A program made the position numbers and the translations under genes. From Intrasporangium calvum DSM 43043 (GTDB taxonomy: Bacteria; Actinomycetota; Actinomycetes; Actinomycetales; Dermatophilaceae), in assembly GCF_000184685.1 (NCBI RefSeq), contig NC_014830.1, forward strand, positions 2,604,001-2,668,000: a DNA stretch of 64,000 nucleotides. The letters are read 5' to 3'. Under the pieces are notes generated by a model that searched no databases, had not been told where the DNA came from, and saw only the letters and a program-made list of their open reading frames with translations. Shown piece by piece: positions 48,581 to 60,898 of the stretch; positions within the stretch are counted from its first letter, which is position 1, and each line of letters opens with the position of its first letter.

Positions 48581-50158
48581 TCAGCCCAGACGGGCCAAGA
48601 TGAGCGTCCGCGCCTTGCCGGCGTCGGCCTGCCCCTTCATCTCCTTCATCACCTGGCCGATGAGCGCGCCGGCCGCCTGCACCTTGCCCGACCGGACCTT
48701 CTCCGCGATGTCAGGGTTGGCCTCGATGACCCGGTCGACGGCCGCCTGGAGCGCGTCGTCGTCCTGCACCAGCTCGAGGCCCCGTGCGTCAGCGACCTGC
48801 GTCGGGGTCCCCTCACCCGCGAGAACACCATCGAGCACCTGGCGGGCCATCGAGTCGTTGAGGCGACCACTCGTCACGAGACGGTCGAGCTCGGCGACGT
48901 GCGCTGGGCTGAAACGGAGCCCAGCGGCATACGACACGAGGTCCTGGCCCTCGGCGTTCGCGCGCCGGGACGGCTCACCGAGCCACCACTTCTTCGCCGC
49001 GGCGGCACCCGCCCCCGCGGCCACCGTCTCCTCGATCAGCTCGACCGCGCGCGCGTTGACGACGTCGCGCATCTCGAGGTCGCTGAAGCCCCACTCGCCC
49101 TGGAGGCGCCTGCGGCGCAGCCCGGGCGGCTCCGGCAGGGTGGTCCGCAGCGCGTCGACCGTCTCCCGGGTCGGCGCCACCGGGACGAGGTCGGGCTCCG
49201 GGAAGTAGCGGTAGTCGTCCGCGTCGGACTTGACCCGGCCCGACGTCGTCATCCCGGTGTCCTCGTGCCAGTGCCGGGTCTCCTGGAGGACCGAGCCGCC
49301 CGCCTCGAGCGTCGCGGCCTGCCGCGACATCTCGTAGCGGACCGCGCGCTCGACCGAACGGAGCGAGTTGACGTTCTTGGTCTCGGTCCGGGTGCCGAGC
49401 GGGACCGCGAGCTGCGCCTCGCCCCGCGGGTCGTCGCCGACCCGCACCCGGAGCGACACGTTGGCGTCGCAGCGCACCGAGCCCTGCTCCATCTTGACGT
49501 CGGAGACGTCGAGGGCGCGCAGCAGGTCCCGCAGTGCCGACACGTAGGCCTTGGCCACCTCCGGGGCGCGCACCCCGGCCCCGACGATCGGCTTCGTGAC
49601 GATCTCGATGAGCGGGATGCCCGCCCGGTTGTAGTCGACGAGGGAGTACTCCGCCCCGTGGATCCGACCCGTCGAGCCGCCGACGTGGAGCGACTTGCCG
49701 GTGTCCTCCTCCATGTGGGCCCGCTCGATCTCGACGCGGAACACCTCGGTGCCGCCCGCACCGTCGTCGACCTCGACGTCGAGGTAGCCGTTGAAGGCGA
49801 TCGGCTCGTCGTACTGGGAGGTCTGGAAGTTCTTCGGCATGTCCGGGTAGAAGTAGTTCTTCCGGGCGAACCGGCACCACTCGGCGATCTCGCAGTTGAG
49901 CGCCAGACCGATCCGGATCGCGGACTCGACGGCCTTCTCGTTGACGACGGGCAGGGCACCCGGCAGGCCGAGACAGACCGGGCAGACCTGTGAGTTCGGC
50001 TCCGCGCCGAACTCGGTCGGGCAGCCGCAGAACATCTTGGTGAGGGTGTGCAGCTCGACATGGACCTCGAGGCCCATGACCGGGTCGAACCTTGCGACGA
50101 CGTCGTCGTAGTCGAGGACGGGGTCCATCCCGACGGACGCGGCGGATGTCACAGCCAT
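48581..50158 (-). CDS. gatB: aspartyl/glutamyl-tRNA amidotransferase subunit B
   Basis: tRNA-binding and kinase subunit of GatCAB, 525 residues. It activates Glu on Glu-tRNA(Gln) (and Asp-tRNA(Asn) if present) using ATP and ammonia supplied by GatA. Visible: [13 protein letters not shown] at the start, [13 protein letters not shown] (zinc cysteines with CGCP), [20 protein letters not shown] and the C-terminal YqeY-like helical domain. Order gatC-gatA-gatB on the minus strand; its ATG lies one base after the gatA stop. A dispersed-motif copy (48918-48933) is read as SYAAGLRFS in the C-terminal domain. Confidence 0.95.
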   Translation of the reverse strand: MAVTSAASVGMDPVLDYDDVVARFDPVMGLEVHVELHTLTKMFCGCPTEFGAEPNSQVCPVCLGLPGALPVVNEKAVESAIRIGLALNCEIAEWCRFARKNYFYPDMPKNFQTSQYDEPIAFNGYLDVEVDDGAGGTEVFRVEIERAHMEEDTGKSLHVGGSTGRIHGAEYSLVDYNRAGIPLIEIVTKPIVGAGVRAPEVAKAYVSALRDLLRALDVSDVKMEQGSVRCDANVSLRVRVGDDPRGEAQLAVPLGTRTETKNVNSLRSVERAVRYEMSRQAATLEAGGSVLQETRHWHEDTGMTTSGRVKSDADDYRYFPEPDLVPVAPTRETVDALRTTLPEPPGLRRRRLQGEWGFSDLEMRDVVNARAVELIEETVAAGAGAAAAKKWWLGEPSRRANAEGQDLVSYAAGLRFSPAHVAELDRLVTSGRLNDSMARQVLDGVLAGEGTPTQVADARGLELVQDDDALQAAVDRVIEANPDIAEKVRSGKVQAAGALIGQVMKEMKGQADAGKARTLILARLG

Positions 50159-50159
50159 C

Positions 50160-51686
50160 TCAGGCTCCCTTCACGAGGCCGGCGGCGAGGTCCGGTGCCT
50201 TGGACAGGATCGGGGCGCCCCAGCGCTCGAGGAGGGCCTGCTCGAGGGCGGCGCCGACACTGTAGAGGCGCTCGTCCTTCATGGCGGGGGCCAGGATCTG
50301 GATGCCGGTGGGCAGGCCGTCCTCCTCGGCGAGACCGGACGGGATCGACATCCCCGGGACGCCGGCGAGGTTGGCGGGGATCGTCGCGATGTCGTTGAGG
50401 TACATGGCCATCGGGTCGTCGAGCTTGTCGCCGAGCTTGAAGGCCGTCGTCGGTGCCGTCGGGCTGAGGAGCACGTCGACCTTCTCGTAGGCGCGCTCGA
50501 AGTCCTGCGCGATGAGGCTGCGGACCTTCTGCGCCGACCCGTAGTAGGCGTCGTAGTAGCCCGAGCTGAGGGCGTAGGTGCCCAGGATGATCCGGCGCTT
50601 CACCTCGGGGCCGAAGCCGGCGTCGCGGGTCGCGGCCATGACCTGCTCGGCCGTCGGCGCGTCGACGCCCTCGGGGAGCACGCGCATGCCGTAGCGCATG
50701 GCGTCGAACTTCGCCAGGTTGCTCGAGGCCTCGCTCGGCAGGATGAGGTAGTACGCCGCGAGGGCGTAGTCGAAGCTCGGGCAGCTGACCTCCACCACCT
50801 CGGCCCCCTGCTCGACGAGCAGCGCGACGGACTCCTCGAACCTCTCACGGACGCCCGGCTGGTAGCCCTCGCCGCCGAGCTCCTTGACGACGCCGATCCG
50901 CAGGCCGGTGACGTCGGCCCGGCGCGCCGCGTCGACGACCGGGGGGACGGGCGCGTCGATCGACGTGGAGTCGAGCGGGTCGTGCCCGCCCATCACCTCG
51001 TGGAGCAGCGCCGTGTCGAGCACCGTCCGGGCGCAGGGCCCGGCCTGGTCGAGCGAGCTGGCGAGGGCGACGAGGCCGTAGCGGGAGACGCCGCCGTAGG
51101 TCGGCTTGGTGCCGACCGTGCCGGTCACCGCGGCCGGCTGGCGGATCGAGCCGCCGGTGTCGGTCCCGGTCGCTAGCGGCGCCTGGAACGACGCGACGGC
51201 GGCGCTCGAGCCCCCGCCCGAGCCGCCGGGGATGCGCTCGAGGTCCCACGGGTTGCGGGACGGGCCGTAGGCCGAGTGCTCGGTCGAGCTGCCCATCGCG
51301 AACTCGTCCATGTTCGTCTTGCCGAGGATCGGCATCCCCGCGTCCTTGAGGTGCCGCACCACGGTCGCGTCGTACGGCGGGACCCACCCCTCGAGCATCC
51401 GGCTGCCGCACGTGGTGGGCAGGCCCCGGGTGGTCATGACGTCCTTCACGGCGATCGGGACGCCGGCCAACGTGGCGAGCCGCTCCCCCGCGGCGCGCCG
51501 GGCGTCGACGGCGCGGGCCGTCGTGAGCGCACCCTCGGCGTCGACGTGCAGGTAGGCGTGCACCTGCCCGTCGACCGCGGCGATCCGGTCGAGGTAGGCC
51601 TGGGTCACCTCCACCGAGGAGATCGACTTGCTCGCCAAGCCCTCCGCGAGCTCCGCCGCTGAGGCGCGTGTCAGGTCAGTGTTCAC
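50160..51686 (-). CDS. gatA: aspartyl/glutamyl-tRNA amidotransferase subunit A
   Basis: Glutaminase subunit of GatCAB, amidase-signature family, 508 residues, GTG start. The Ser-cisSer-Lys triad is visible: Lys in [10 protein letters not shown], cis-Ser and Ser in [10 protein letters not shown] and [12 protein letters not shown]. It releases ammonia from glutamine, which is channelled to GatB. 175 bases downstream of gatC; the gap holds an inverted pair of the dispersed motif. Confidence 0.95.
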   Translation of the reverse strand: MNTDLTRASAAELAEGLASKSISSVEVTQAYLDRIAAVDGQVHAYLHVDAEGALTTARAVDARRAAGERLATLAGVPIAVKDVMTTRGLPTTCGSRMLEGWVPPYDATVVRHLKDAGMPILGKTNMDEFAMGSSTEHSAYGPSRNPWDLERIPGGSGGGSSAAVASFQAPLATGTDTGGSIRQPAAVTGTVGTKPTYGGVSRYGLVALASSLDQAGPCARTVLDTALLHEVMGGHDPLDSTSIDAPVPPVVDAARRADVTGLRIGVVKELGGEGYQPGVRERFEESVALLVEQGAEVVEVSCPSFDYALAAYYLILPSEASSNLAKFDAMRYGMRVLPEGVDAPTAEQVMAATRDAGFGPEVKRRIILGTYALSSGYYDAYYGSAQKVRSLIAQDFERAYEKVDVLLSPTAPTTAFKLGDKLDDPMAMYLNDIATIPANLAGVPGMSIPSGLAEEDGLPTGIQILAPAMKDERLYSVGAALEQALLERWGAPILSKAPDLAAGLVKGA

Positions 51687-51727
51687 ATCAGTTGCCTTCG
51701 TCCGAAAGGAAGTTCACGAAACGGTGC

Positions 51728-51759
51728 CGTATGCCGCTGAGCTGGCTGAGCGGCATACG
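51728..51759. repeat. inverted pair of the dispersed motif between gatC and gatA
   Basis: CGTATGCCGCT (51728-51738) and its exact inverse (51749-51759) around a 10-base loop, in the gatC-gatA gap. It can form a short hairpin, in the leader of gatA. Confidence 0.8.
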
Positions 51760-51861
51760 AGCTGGTGGTCGGTGGCTCGGTCCTTGCTCGCCCCGAGGAC
51801 CGAGCCGAATCGGCCCTCCGGTCCTCCCTCGCTGGCGCTCGGTCGATCCTCACGCCTTGGC

Positions 51862-52158
51862 TCAGTCCTCATCGAGGATGCGGGGCACCGCGAACCGGCC
51901 CAGCTCCCGCTCGGGGGCGCCCGAGAGCGCCTCGTCCGGGGTGAGCCCGGGACGGACCACGTCGGGACGGGTCACGTTGGTCAGCGGCATGGGGTGCGAC
52001 ATCGGCGGCACGTCCGCGATGGGCGCCTGCTGGACCTTGGCCACCGACTCGAGGATCACGGACAGCTCGCCGACCATCCGGTCGAGCTCGGCGTCCGACA
52101 GGTCGATGCGCGCCAGCCCGGCGAGGTGGGCGACGTCTTCGCGGGACAGGGAGGACAT
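51862..52158 (-). CDS. gatC: aspartyl/glutamyl-tRNA amidotransferase subunit C
   Basis: Small stabilising subunit of GatCAB, 98 residues. Visible: REDVAHLAGLARIDLSDAEL at the N-terminus, the helical LSVILESVAKVQQAPI and the proline-rich MSHPMPLTNVTRPD linker that wraps around GatA. First gene of the gat group. Confidence 0.93.
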   Translation of the reverse strand: MSSLSREDVAHLAGLARIDLSDAELDRMVGELSVILESVAKVQQAPIADVPPMSHPMPLTNVTRPDVVRPGLTPDEALSGAPERELGRFAVPRILDED

Positions 52159-52195
52159 GCGGGTCAGTCTATGGGGCGGGCCGACCGGGAGCGGA

Positions 52196-52229
52196 CGGGT
52201 GACCAGCCGCAGCGGCGGCTGGTCACCCG
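52196..52229 (-). terminator. hairpin after livM
   Basis: Perfect 15-bp stem (CGGGTGACCAGCCGC with its inverse) and 4-base loop between livM and gatC. It separates the transporter from the gat genes on the minus strand. Confidence 0.8.
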
Positions 52230-52243
52230 AGTGTCTCGCGTGG

Positions 52244-53266
52244 TCAGCGGTGCGGTCGGTTGCGGCGCTCGATGACCTGTTCGCGGACGAGGTTGCGGGC
52301 CGTCCCCCAGATGCCGTGGCGGAAGAGCAGGACGATGAGGACGAAGATCGCGCCGGTGATCATCGCGATGCCGCTGATCCCGGCCGAGGCCAGGTAGTCC
52401 TCGAGGTAGACGACCACGCCGGCGCCGACGAGGCCACCCCAGAGGGTGCCTATGCCGCCGAGGACGGTGATGAGGACGACCTTCCCGGACGTGGTCCACC
52501 CGACTTCCTGGAGCGAGGCGAAGCTGTGGCTGATCGAGAAGACGCCACCGGCCAGCCCGGCGAGCCCGGCGGAGATGACGAACGCGACGATCTTGTACCT
52601 CTCGACGTCGTAGCCGAGGGCGCGGGCGCGGGCCGGGTTGTCGCGGATCGCCGTGAGCACCCGCCCGAACGGCGAGTTGACGACGCGCCAGGCGATGAGG
52701 ATGCCGACGAGGATGACCCCGGCACCGGCGTAGTAGAAGTAGAACGAGTCCGTCTCGACCGCCTCGACACCGAAGAAGTTCTTCGGGATGTTCTGCAGGC
52801 CGTTCTCCCCGCCGGTCAGGCTCCGCCACTGGTTGACGATGAAGAAGAGCATCTGGGCGAACGCGAGGGTGACCATGGCGAAGTAGATCCCGGTGCGCCG
52901 CACCGAGAGGTAGCCGATGGGCACGGCGATCACCATGGCGAAGACGGCGCCGCCCAGGACGGCCAGCGGGAAGGGCACCCCCGTCTTGATGGCGATGACC
53001 CCGGTCGCGTAGGCGGACCCGCCCCAGAAGGCCGCGTGCCCGAAGCTGAGCAGCCCGGTGAACCCGAGGAGCAGGTCGATGCTGATCGCGAAGAGGCCCC
53101 AGCAGAGGATGTCCATCGCGACCGGCGGGTAGATCTGGTAGGGCAGCAGGACGAGGACCGCGAGCCCGGCGAGCAGCAGCACATAGCGCCAGGGACTGCG
53201 CCGGGAGAGGATCGAGGGCTGAGCGAGGTCGACGTCGGTCTTCGCGGTGAGCTGCTGGTCGGTCAT
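52244..53266 (-). CDS. livM: branched-chain amino acid ABC transporter permease LivM
   Basis: Inner-membrane subunit of 340 residues with about ten hydrophobic segments. Typical stretches: GFTGLLSFGHAAFWGGSAYA, ENGLQNIPKNFFG and the ABC-coupling region RALGYDVERYKIVAFVISA. It pairs with LivH to form the translocation channel. It overlaps livH by 4 bases (ATGA); the ATG at 53266 is chosen because the longer frame runs back over livH. Confidence 0.92.
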   Translation of the reverse strand: MTDQQLTAKTDVDLAQPSILSRRSPWRYVLLLAGLAVLVLLPYQIYPPVAMDILCWGLFAISIDLLLGFTGLLSFGHAAFWGGSAYATGVIAIKTGVPFPLAVLGGAVFAMVIAVPIGYLSVRRTGIYFAMVTLAFAQMLFFIVNQWRSLTGGENGLQNIPKNFFGVEAVETDSFYFYYAGAGVILVGILIAWRVVNSPFGRVLTAIRDNPARARALGYDVERYKIVAFVISAGLAGLAGGVFSISHSFASLQEVGWTTSGKVVLITVLGGIGTLWGGLVGAGVVVYLEDYLASAGISGIAMITGAIFVLIVLLFRHGIWGTARNLVREQVIERRNRPHR

Positions 53267-54132
53267 GCGATCTCCTCCCGTCCGAAGAGCCCTGCGGGCC
53301 GGACGAGGATGACGAGGGCCATCATGATGAAGATGACGATCTGGGCGTAGGCGGGGGCGTAGGCGACCCCGTAGGCCTCGACGAGCCCGACGAGGAACCC
53401 GGCCACGACCGCCCCGAGGATCGACCCGAGGCCCCCGATGACGACGACGGCGAAGAGGATGATGACGAAGTTGCTGCCCATCTCCGCGGTGATGGCGCGG
53501 CTCGGGGCGGCGAGGACACCGGCGAGCCCGGCCAGGGCGATGCCGAACCCGAAGACCGGGGTGACCCAGCGGCCCACGTTGATGCCCAGGGCCCGGGTCC
53601 GCTCCGGCGCCTCGGTCGCGGCGCGGACGATCATCCCGATGCGGGTGCGGGTGAGGAGCAACCCGACGGCGATGCACACGACCACCGAGAAGAGACACGC
53701 GAAGATCGCGTAGGTGGGCAGGCCCACGCTGCCGACCGTCACCTGACCGCCCAGGCCAGGTGGGATCTGGTAGGGCAGCCCGGAGACGCCGTACCGCTGC
53801 TTGACCGCCTCGACCAGCACGAGGGTGAGCCCGAAGGTGAGCAGGAAGTTGTAGAGCGGGTCGAGCTGGAGCAGCCAACGGATCAGGGCGCGCTCCATGA
53901 GCACCCCGAAGCCGAACATGATGATGGGGACGATGACGAGGGCGAGCCAGAAGTTGACGTTGAGCTCGGCGAGGAGGACGGCCGCCAGGACCGCTCCCAG
54001 CATGTAGACGGCGCCGTGCGAGAAGTTCACGACGCCGAGGACTCCGAAGATCACGGCGAGGCCCAACGCGGACACGGCATAGAAGCCGCCGGCCGCGAGG
54101 CCCTGCAGGGTGTACTGGATGAAAGCGCTCAT
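53263..54132 (-). CDS. livH: branched-chain amino acid ABC transporter permease LivH
   Basis: Inner-membrane subunit of 289 residues with about eight hydrophobic segments; starts FIQYTLQGLAAGGFYAVSALGLAV (split after residue 18) and has the coupling-loop ALGINVGRWVTPVFGFGIAL. Works with LivM, LivF, LivG and the lipoprotein upstream. Confidence 0.92.
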   Translation of the reverse strand: MSAFIQYTLQGLAAGGFYAVSALGLAVIFGVLGVVNFSHGAVYMLGAVLAAVLLAELNVNFWLALVIVPIIMFGFGVLMERALIRWLLQLDPLYNFLLTFGLTLVLVEAVKQRYGVSGLPYQIPPGLGGQVTVGSVGLPTYAIFACLFSVVVCIAVGLLLTRTRIGMIVRAATEAPERTRALGINVGRWVTPVFGFGIALAGLAGVLAAPSRAITAEMGSNFVIILFAVVVIGGLGSILGAVVAGFLVGLVEAYGVAYAPAYAQIVIFIMMALVILVRPAGLFGREEIA

Positions 54133-54224
54133 GGTGCCGACCTTGTCGTCATCGGTCCCGTCGCGGCGCGGGGTGCCGGCTGCCTCGCAGCAGCCGACAC
54201 CTCCGCCGACCTCGTGGGATCAGG

Positions 54225-55478
54225 TCACATCTTGCAGGCGTCGGACACCGGGCCGAACGCCTCTGCAGCGGGGATCGTCGTGAGGATCTCCTGGTAGTCC
54301 CAGTCCTCCTTGACCTGGTCCTTCGTCTTGACCTTGGCGAGGTAGGAGTCGTGCAGGACCCGGTGGTCGGCGGCACGGATCTCACCGTTGCGGAGGAAGA
54401 CGTCGTTGACCTTCTTGCCCTCGAGCTTGGCGACCACGGCATCCGCGGCGTCCGTGCCGGCCGCCTGGACCGCCTCGAGGTACTGGAGGGCCGCCGAGTA
54501 GTTGCCGGCGTGGGCGAACGACGGGCGGGTCTTCGTCTTCTCGGTGAACCGGTCGGCCCACTTGCGGTTCTCGTCGTCGAAGTTCCAGTACCACGCGTCG
54601 GTGAACTGGGTCCCTGAGAACTGCTCGACACCGAGCGAGTGGATGTCGGTGATGAACATCAGCCCGACCGCGAGCGTGGCCTTGTCCTGCATCCCCGCCT
54701 GGTTGTACTGCTTGACGAAGTTGATGAGGTCACCACCGGCGGCCATGATGCCGACGACGTCCGGGTTGTCCGCGGCTGCCTTGGTGATGAACGTCGAGAA
54801 GTTGTCGTTGGGGAACGGGGTCGGGATGGACTGGAGGATCTTGCCCCCGGCCCCCTCGACCGCCGTGGTGAACGACTTGTTCATGTCCTGCCCGAACGCG
54901 TAGTCCGGGTAGACGATCGACCACGTCTTGCCGCCGTTCTTCACGGTGGCTGCGCCGGTGCCGTGGGCGAGCATGTACGTGTCGTACGCCCAGTGGAAGG
55001 TGTACTTGTTGCAGGACGCCCCGGTCAGGGCCGTCGTTGCCGCGCCGATGTCGATGAAGAGCTTCTTCTTCGCCTTGGCCTGGGTCGCCACGGCCAGGGC
55101 GGCCGAGGAGGTCGGGACGTCGAGGATGATGTCGGCGTTCTGCCGGTCGTACATCTCCTGGGCCTTCGTGTTGGCGACGTCCGGCTTGTTCTGGTGGTCG
55201 GCCTGGACGATCTCGATCGTCTTGGCCACCGCGTCGTTGCCGTACTTCGCCTTGTAGTCGTCGATCGCCATCTGGATGGCGACCGCGGAGTTGGGCCCGG
55301 AGAGGTCCTTGTAGACCCCGGACTGGTCGTTGAGCAGCCCGATGATGACCTTGTCGTTGCTCAGCTTGGAGTCGCCTCCGGTCTGCGGGCCGCCGGTCCC
55401 GCCGCCGCAGGCCGCCAGTGCTAGCGAGGCCGAGGCCGCCATGGCCACGGCGCCCGTGACCTTCTTTCTGCCACTCAT
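54225..55478 (-). CDS. branched-chain amino acid-type substrate-binding lipoprotein
   Basis: Extracellular solute-binding protein, 417 residues, with lipobox SLALAACGGG and a Peripla_BP_6 fold (KVIIGLLNDQSGVYKDLSG, MAIDDYKAKYG, AAGGDLINFVKQ). Typically it captures Leu/Ile/Val or small amides or aromatic acids; the specificity is not decided by sequence. ATG at 55478 follows AGGAGGGGAC. It lies between livF and livH. Confidence 0.9.
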   Translation of the reverse strand: MSGRKKVTGAVAMAASASLALAACGGGTGGPQTGGDSKLSNDKVIIGLLNDQSGVYKDLSGPNSAVAIQMAIDDYKAKYGNDAVAKTIEIVQADHQNKPDVANTKAQEMYDRQNADIILDVPTSSAALAVATQAKAKKKLFIDIGAATTALTGASCNKYTFHWAYDTYMLAHGTGAATVKNGGKTWSIVYPDYAFGQDMNKSFTTAVEGAGGKILQSIPTPFPNDNFSTFITKAAADNPDVVGIMAAGGDLINFVKQYNQAGMQDKATLAVGLMFITDIHSLGVEQFSGTQFTDAWYWNFDDENRKWADRFTEKTKTRPSFAHAGNYSAALQYLEAVQAAGTDAADAVVAKLEGKKVNDVFLRNGEIRAADHRVLHDSYLAKVKTKDQVKEDWDYQEILTTIPAAEAFGPVSDACKM

Positions 55479-55563
55479 GTCCCCTCCTGGGATGTCGTGC
55501 TGGGGTGGTGCGTGATGTCGTGCTGGTTGGTCGTTCGGGTCCTGCGTCGGGGTCGGGATGGTG

Positions 55564-56280
55564 CTACATCCCGAGATAGGTGAGCAGCTCGCTCTCGCGG
55601 GTCTGGAACTCCTCGTTGTCGAGGTGCTCGACGACCCTTCCCTGGGCGAGGAGGTAGTGCCGGTCGGCGACCGTGGAGGCGAACTTGACGTTCTGCTCGA
55701 CGAGCAGGACGGCCACCCCGTGCGCCTTGATCTCGCGGATGATCTCCCCGATGCTCTGGACGATGACCGGGGCGAGCCCCTCGCTGGGCTCGTCCAGCAG
55801 GAGCAGCCGCGCCCCCATCCGCAGGACCCGCGCCATGGCCAGCATCTGCTGCTCGCCGCCCGACAGCTTGGTGCCGGGAAAGTCCCTGCGCTCGTAGAGC
55901 GCGGGAAAGAACTCATAGATCCGGTCGAGCGCCCAGCCGTCGTCGTGGACGACCGGCGGCAGCGTGAGGTTCTCGGCGACGGAGAGGGTGGCGTAGATGC
56001 CCCGGTCATCCGGCACCCAGCCGATGCCCAACCGAGCCCGGCTGTCCGCGGACCGCTTCACGAGCTCGACCCCCTCGAAGGTGACGGAGCCCTGGACCTG
56101 CTTGTGCAGACCCATGATGGAGCGAAGGAGGGTCGTCTTGCCGGCACCGTTGCGGCCGACGAGCGTGACGACCTCGCCCTGCCCGATCTGGAGGCTCACG
56201 TCGGACAGGACGCGGGCCTCGCCGTACCACGCGGAGACCCCGGTCACCTCGAGCGTCGATCGCGGCCGCCGCTCAGTCAT
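55564..56280 (-). CDS. livF: branched-chain amino acid ABC transporter ATPase LivF
   Basis: 238-residue ATPase. Walker A VGRNGAGKTTLL, signature LSGGEQQMLAMARVL, Walker B LLLLDEPSEGLAP. ATG at 56280 overlaps the livG end by 8 bases; an alternative start 30 bases upstream would overlap more. Energises LivH/LivM. Confidence 0.92.
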   Translation of the reverse strand: MTERRPRSTLEVTGVSAWYGEARVLSDVSLQIGQGEVVTLVGRNGAGKTTLLRSIMGLHKQVQGSVTFEGVELVKRSADSRARLGIGWVPDDRGIYATLSVAENLTLPPVVHDDGWALDRIYEFFPALYERRDFPGTKLSGGEQQMLAMARVLRMGARLLLLDEPSEGLAPVIVQSIGEIIREIKAHGVAVLLVEQNVKFASTVADRHYLLAQGRVVEHLDNEEFQTRESELLTYLGM

Positions 56281-57037
56281 GGGTTGCTCCGAGGTAGGCG
56301 GTGATGACACGCTCGTCCGTCCGGACCTGCTCGTAGCTTCCCTCGGCGAGGACCTGGCCGGACTGGAGGACCGTCACCGTGTCGGCCAGCGAGCCGACGA
56401 CGTGCATGTTGTGGTCGACGAACACGACGGTGCGCCCGGTCGAGATCTGCTTGACGAGCGCGATGGTCCGGTCGACGTCCTCGATGCCCATCCCGGCCGT
56501 CGGCTCGTCGAGGAGCAGCAGCTTGGGGTCGAGCGCCATGGCGATGGCCAGCTCGAGCGCCCGCTTCTGTCCGTAGGCCAGGGAGCCGGCCGGCGCCCCG
56601 GCCCGGTCCACCAGGCCGACCTGGTCCAGCAGCTCCATCGACCGGTCCTTGAAGACCGACATCCGCTTGACCGACCGCCAGAACTGCATCCCCATGCCGG
56701 TCGGGCTGGCCAGGGCCAGCTCGAGGTGCTCACGGAGGGTCATCTGGTCGAACAGGCTCGTGATCTGGAAGGAACGCGCGATGCCTTGGTGCGCGATCTG
56801 CTCCGGTGCCTGGCCGGTGATGTCCTGGCCGTCGTAGACGATGGTCCCCGAGGTCGGGGTCAAGAACCCGGTCAACAGGTTGAACAGGGTCGTCTTGCCG
56901 GCCCCGTTGGGACCCACGAGCGCGTGGATGGTGCCCTCGAGGACCGTGAGGCTGACGTCGGAGACGGCCTTGAACCCCCGGAACTCCTTGGTCAGGGAGC
57001 GGGTCTCGAGCAGTGGCGTGCCTGCGGACACCTGCAC
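56273..57037 (-). CDS. livG: branched-chain amino acid ABC transporter ATPase LivG
   Basis: 254-residue ATPase, GTG start with GAGGAG just upstream. Walker A VGPNGAGKTTLFNLLTG, LLLLDEPTAGMG, and the C-terminal VITAYLGAT of the LivG type. The usual ABC signature has drifted: LAYGQKRALELAIAMA. First gene of the livG-livF-binding protein-livH-livM operon. Confidence 0.92.
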   Translation of the reverse strand: MQVSAGTPLLETRSLTKEFRGFKAVSDVSLTVLEGTIHALVGPNGAGKTTLFNLLTGFLTPTSGTIVYDGQDITGQAPEQIAHQGIARSFQITSLFDQMTLREHLELALASPTGMGMQFWRSVKRMSVFKDRSMELLDQVGLVDRAGAPAGSLAYGQKRALELAIAMALDPKLLLLDEPTAGMGIEDVDRTIALVKQISTGRTVVFVDHNMHVVGSLADTVTVLQSGQVLAEGSYEQVRTDERVITAYLGATHD

Positions 57038-57221
57038 CTCCTCGTGCGACTCGTGGCCTGTCCGGTCTGGCCCGATCTGGTTTGATCCGGCGCGGTCGGG
57101 ACGGGCGTCCTGACTCCGGCAACTCTAGGAGGCGGCGAGACGCAGGACACGGTTGTTCCCCACACACCTGCCGCAGCCCTATGGCCGGTGGACACATGGG
57201 CTCGTGCGGACCGGGGCAAGG

Positions 57222-59534
<2,313 letters not shown>

Positions 59535-59591
59535 TCAGCTGTCCTGCCACCACGACGGGGGTCGAGGCACTGGCAGGTCCGAAGGGGATAC

Positions 59592-60833
59592 ATGCGCGTG
59601 AAGGTCACCATTCGCTCCGTTCGTCCGGCGTTGGTCGCCGTGCTGGCCGTCGTCGGCCTGACCACCGTGACGGCGTGCTCGCCCGACGTCCTCCCGACCG
59701 CGGACGGCGGCAGCGCCCGCACCAGCGCCAGCACCCCCAAGGCCACGCCGACCCCGACCCCGACGACTCCGCCGGTCACGTGGGTCACCACGCCGAGCCC
59801 CGGCGCCGAGGGCGTCGCCGTCGACACGACCGTCTCCGCCAAGACGAGGAACGGCACCCTGACGAAGGCCGCGCTCTCCTACGTGAGCAAGAAGGGCGTG
59901 GAGGTCCCCGTCGACGGGTGGCTCGAGTCCGGCACCTGGACGGCGAGCGACCTGCTCGAGCCGGGGGTGCAGTACACCTTCGAGCTGACCGCGAAGAACG
60001 ACGACGGCGAGACCGAGCGCGCCAAGCGGTCCTTCACGACCGCCGACCTCACCCTCGACGACCAGGTCTGGACCAAGGTCTACCCGAGCGGCGGCACCGT
60101 CGGGATCGGGATGCCGGTCATCGCCACGTTCGACCTGCCGGTCGTCGACAAGGCGACCTTCGAGAAGCACATGGTGGTCACGTCGACACCGAAGCAGACC
60201 GGTTCGTGGTACTGGCTCTCCGACCGCGAGGCCCACTGGCGACCGAAGGCGTACTGGCGGCCGGGCACCCAGGTGCACGTCGAGGCCAACCTCAACGGGG
60301 TGCCGGCAGGCGGTGGCCGATGGGGTGAGCAGTCCGTCGTCAGCGACTTCACGATCGGCCGGTCCGTCGTGGCCAAGGTCAACCTCGACACCCACCTGAT
60401 GGACGTCTACATCTCGGGTCAGAAGGCCCGGACCGTCCCCATCTCCGGCGGGCGACCCGGCTGGGAGACCCGGTCCGGCATCAAGGTCATCATGGAGAAG
60501 TTCACGAACTTCACGATGAAGGCCGAGTCGATCGGCCTCAAGGAGGGCGACAAGGACTACTACGAGGACGTCAAGGTCAAGCGCGCCCTCCGCATCACCC
60601 ACTCCGGCGAGTTCCTCCACTCGGCCCCCTGGTCGGTCAGCCAGCAGGGCAAGGACAACGTCAGCCACGGCTGCACCGGCATGAGCGACGCCGACTCCAT
60701 CTGGGTCTACGACCAGATGCGGATCGGGGACGTCGTCGAGACGGTGGGCTCCGAGAAGCCGATGACGATGGGCAACGGGTACGCCGACTGGAACCTCAGC
60801 TGGACCACGTGGAAGCAGGGCTCCGCCCTCTGA
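59592..60833 (+). CDS. L,D-transpeptidase lipoprotein
   Basis: Cell-wall cross-linking enzyme of 413 residues. Lipobox VTACSPD, a Thr/Pro linker, two Ig-like domains (residues about 65-250) and the C-terminal YkuD domain with ITHSGEFLHSAPWS and catalytic SHGCTGMSDADS. The layout is that of mycobacterial LdtMt2 and relatives, which form 3-3 links. ATG at 59592, GAAGGGG upstream. The much longer open frame is antisense to ligA. Confidence 0.93.
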   Translation: MRVKVTIRSVRPALVAVLAVVGLTTVTACSPDVLPTADGGSARTSASTPKATPTPTPTTPPVTWVTTPSPGAEGVAVDTTVSAKTRNGTLTKAALSYVSKKGVEVPVDGWLESGTWTASDLLEPGVQYTFELTAKNDDGETERAKRSFTTADLTLDDQVWTKVYPSGGTVGIGMPVIATFDLPVVDKATFEKHMVVTSTPKQTGSWYWLSDREAHWRPKAYWRPGTQVHVEANLNGVPAGGGRWGEQSVVSDFTIGRSVVAKVNLDTHLMDVYISGQKARTVPISGGRPGWETRSGIKVIMEKFTNFTMKAESIGLKEGDKDYYEDVKVKRALRITHSGEFLHSAPWSVSQQGKDNVSHGCTGMSDADSIWVYDQMRIGDVVETVGSEKPMTMGNGYADWNLSWTTWKQGSAL

Positions 60834-60898
60834 CCCATCCGGTGGTGGGCTGGGAGGCGACGAGGGCCCGCGTGGCGTGAGGCCGCAGCGCGCGACGG

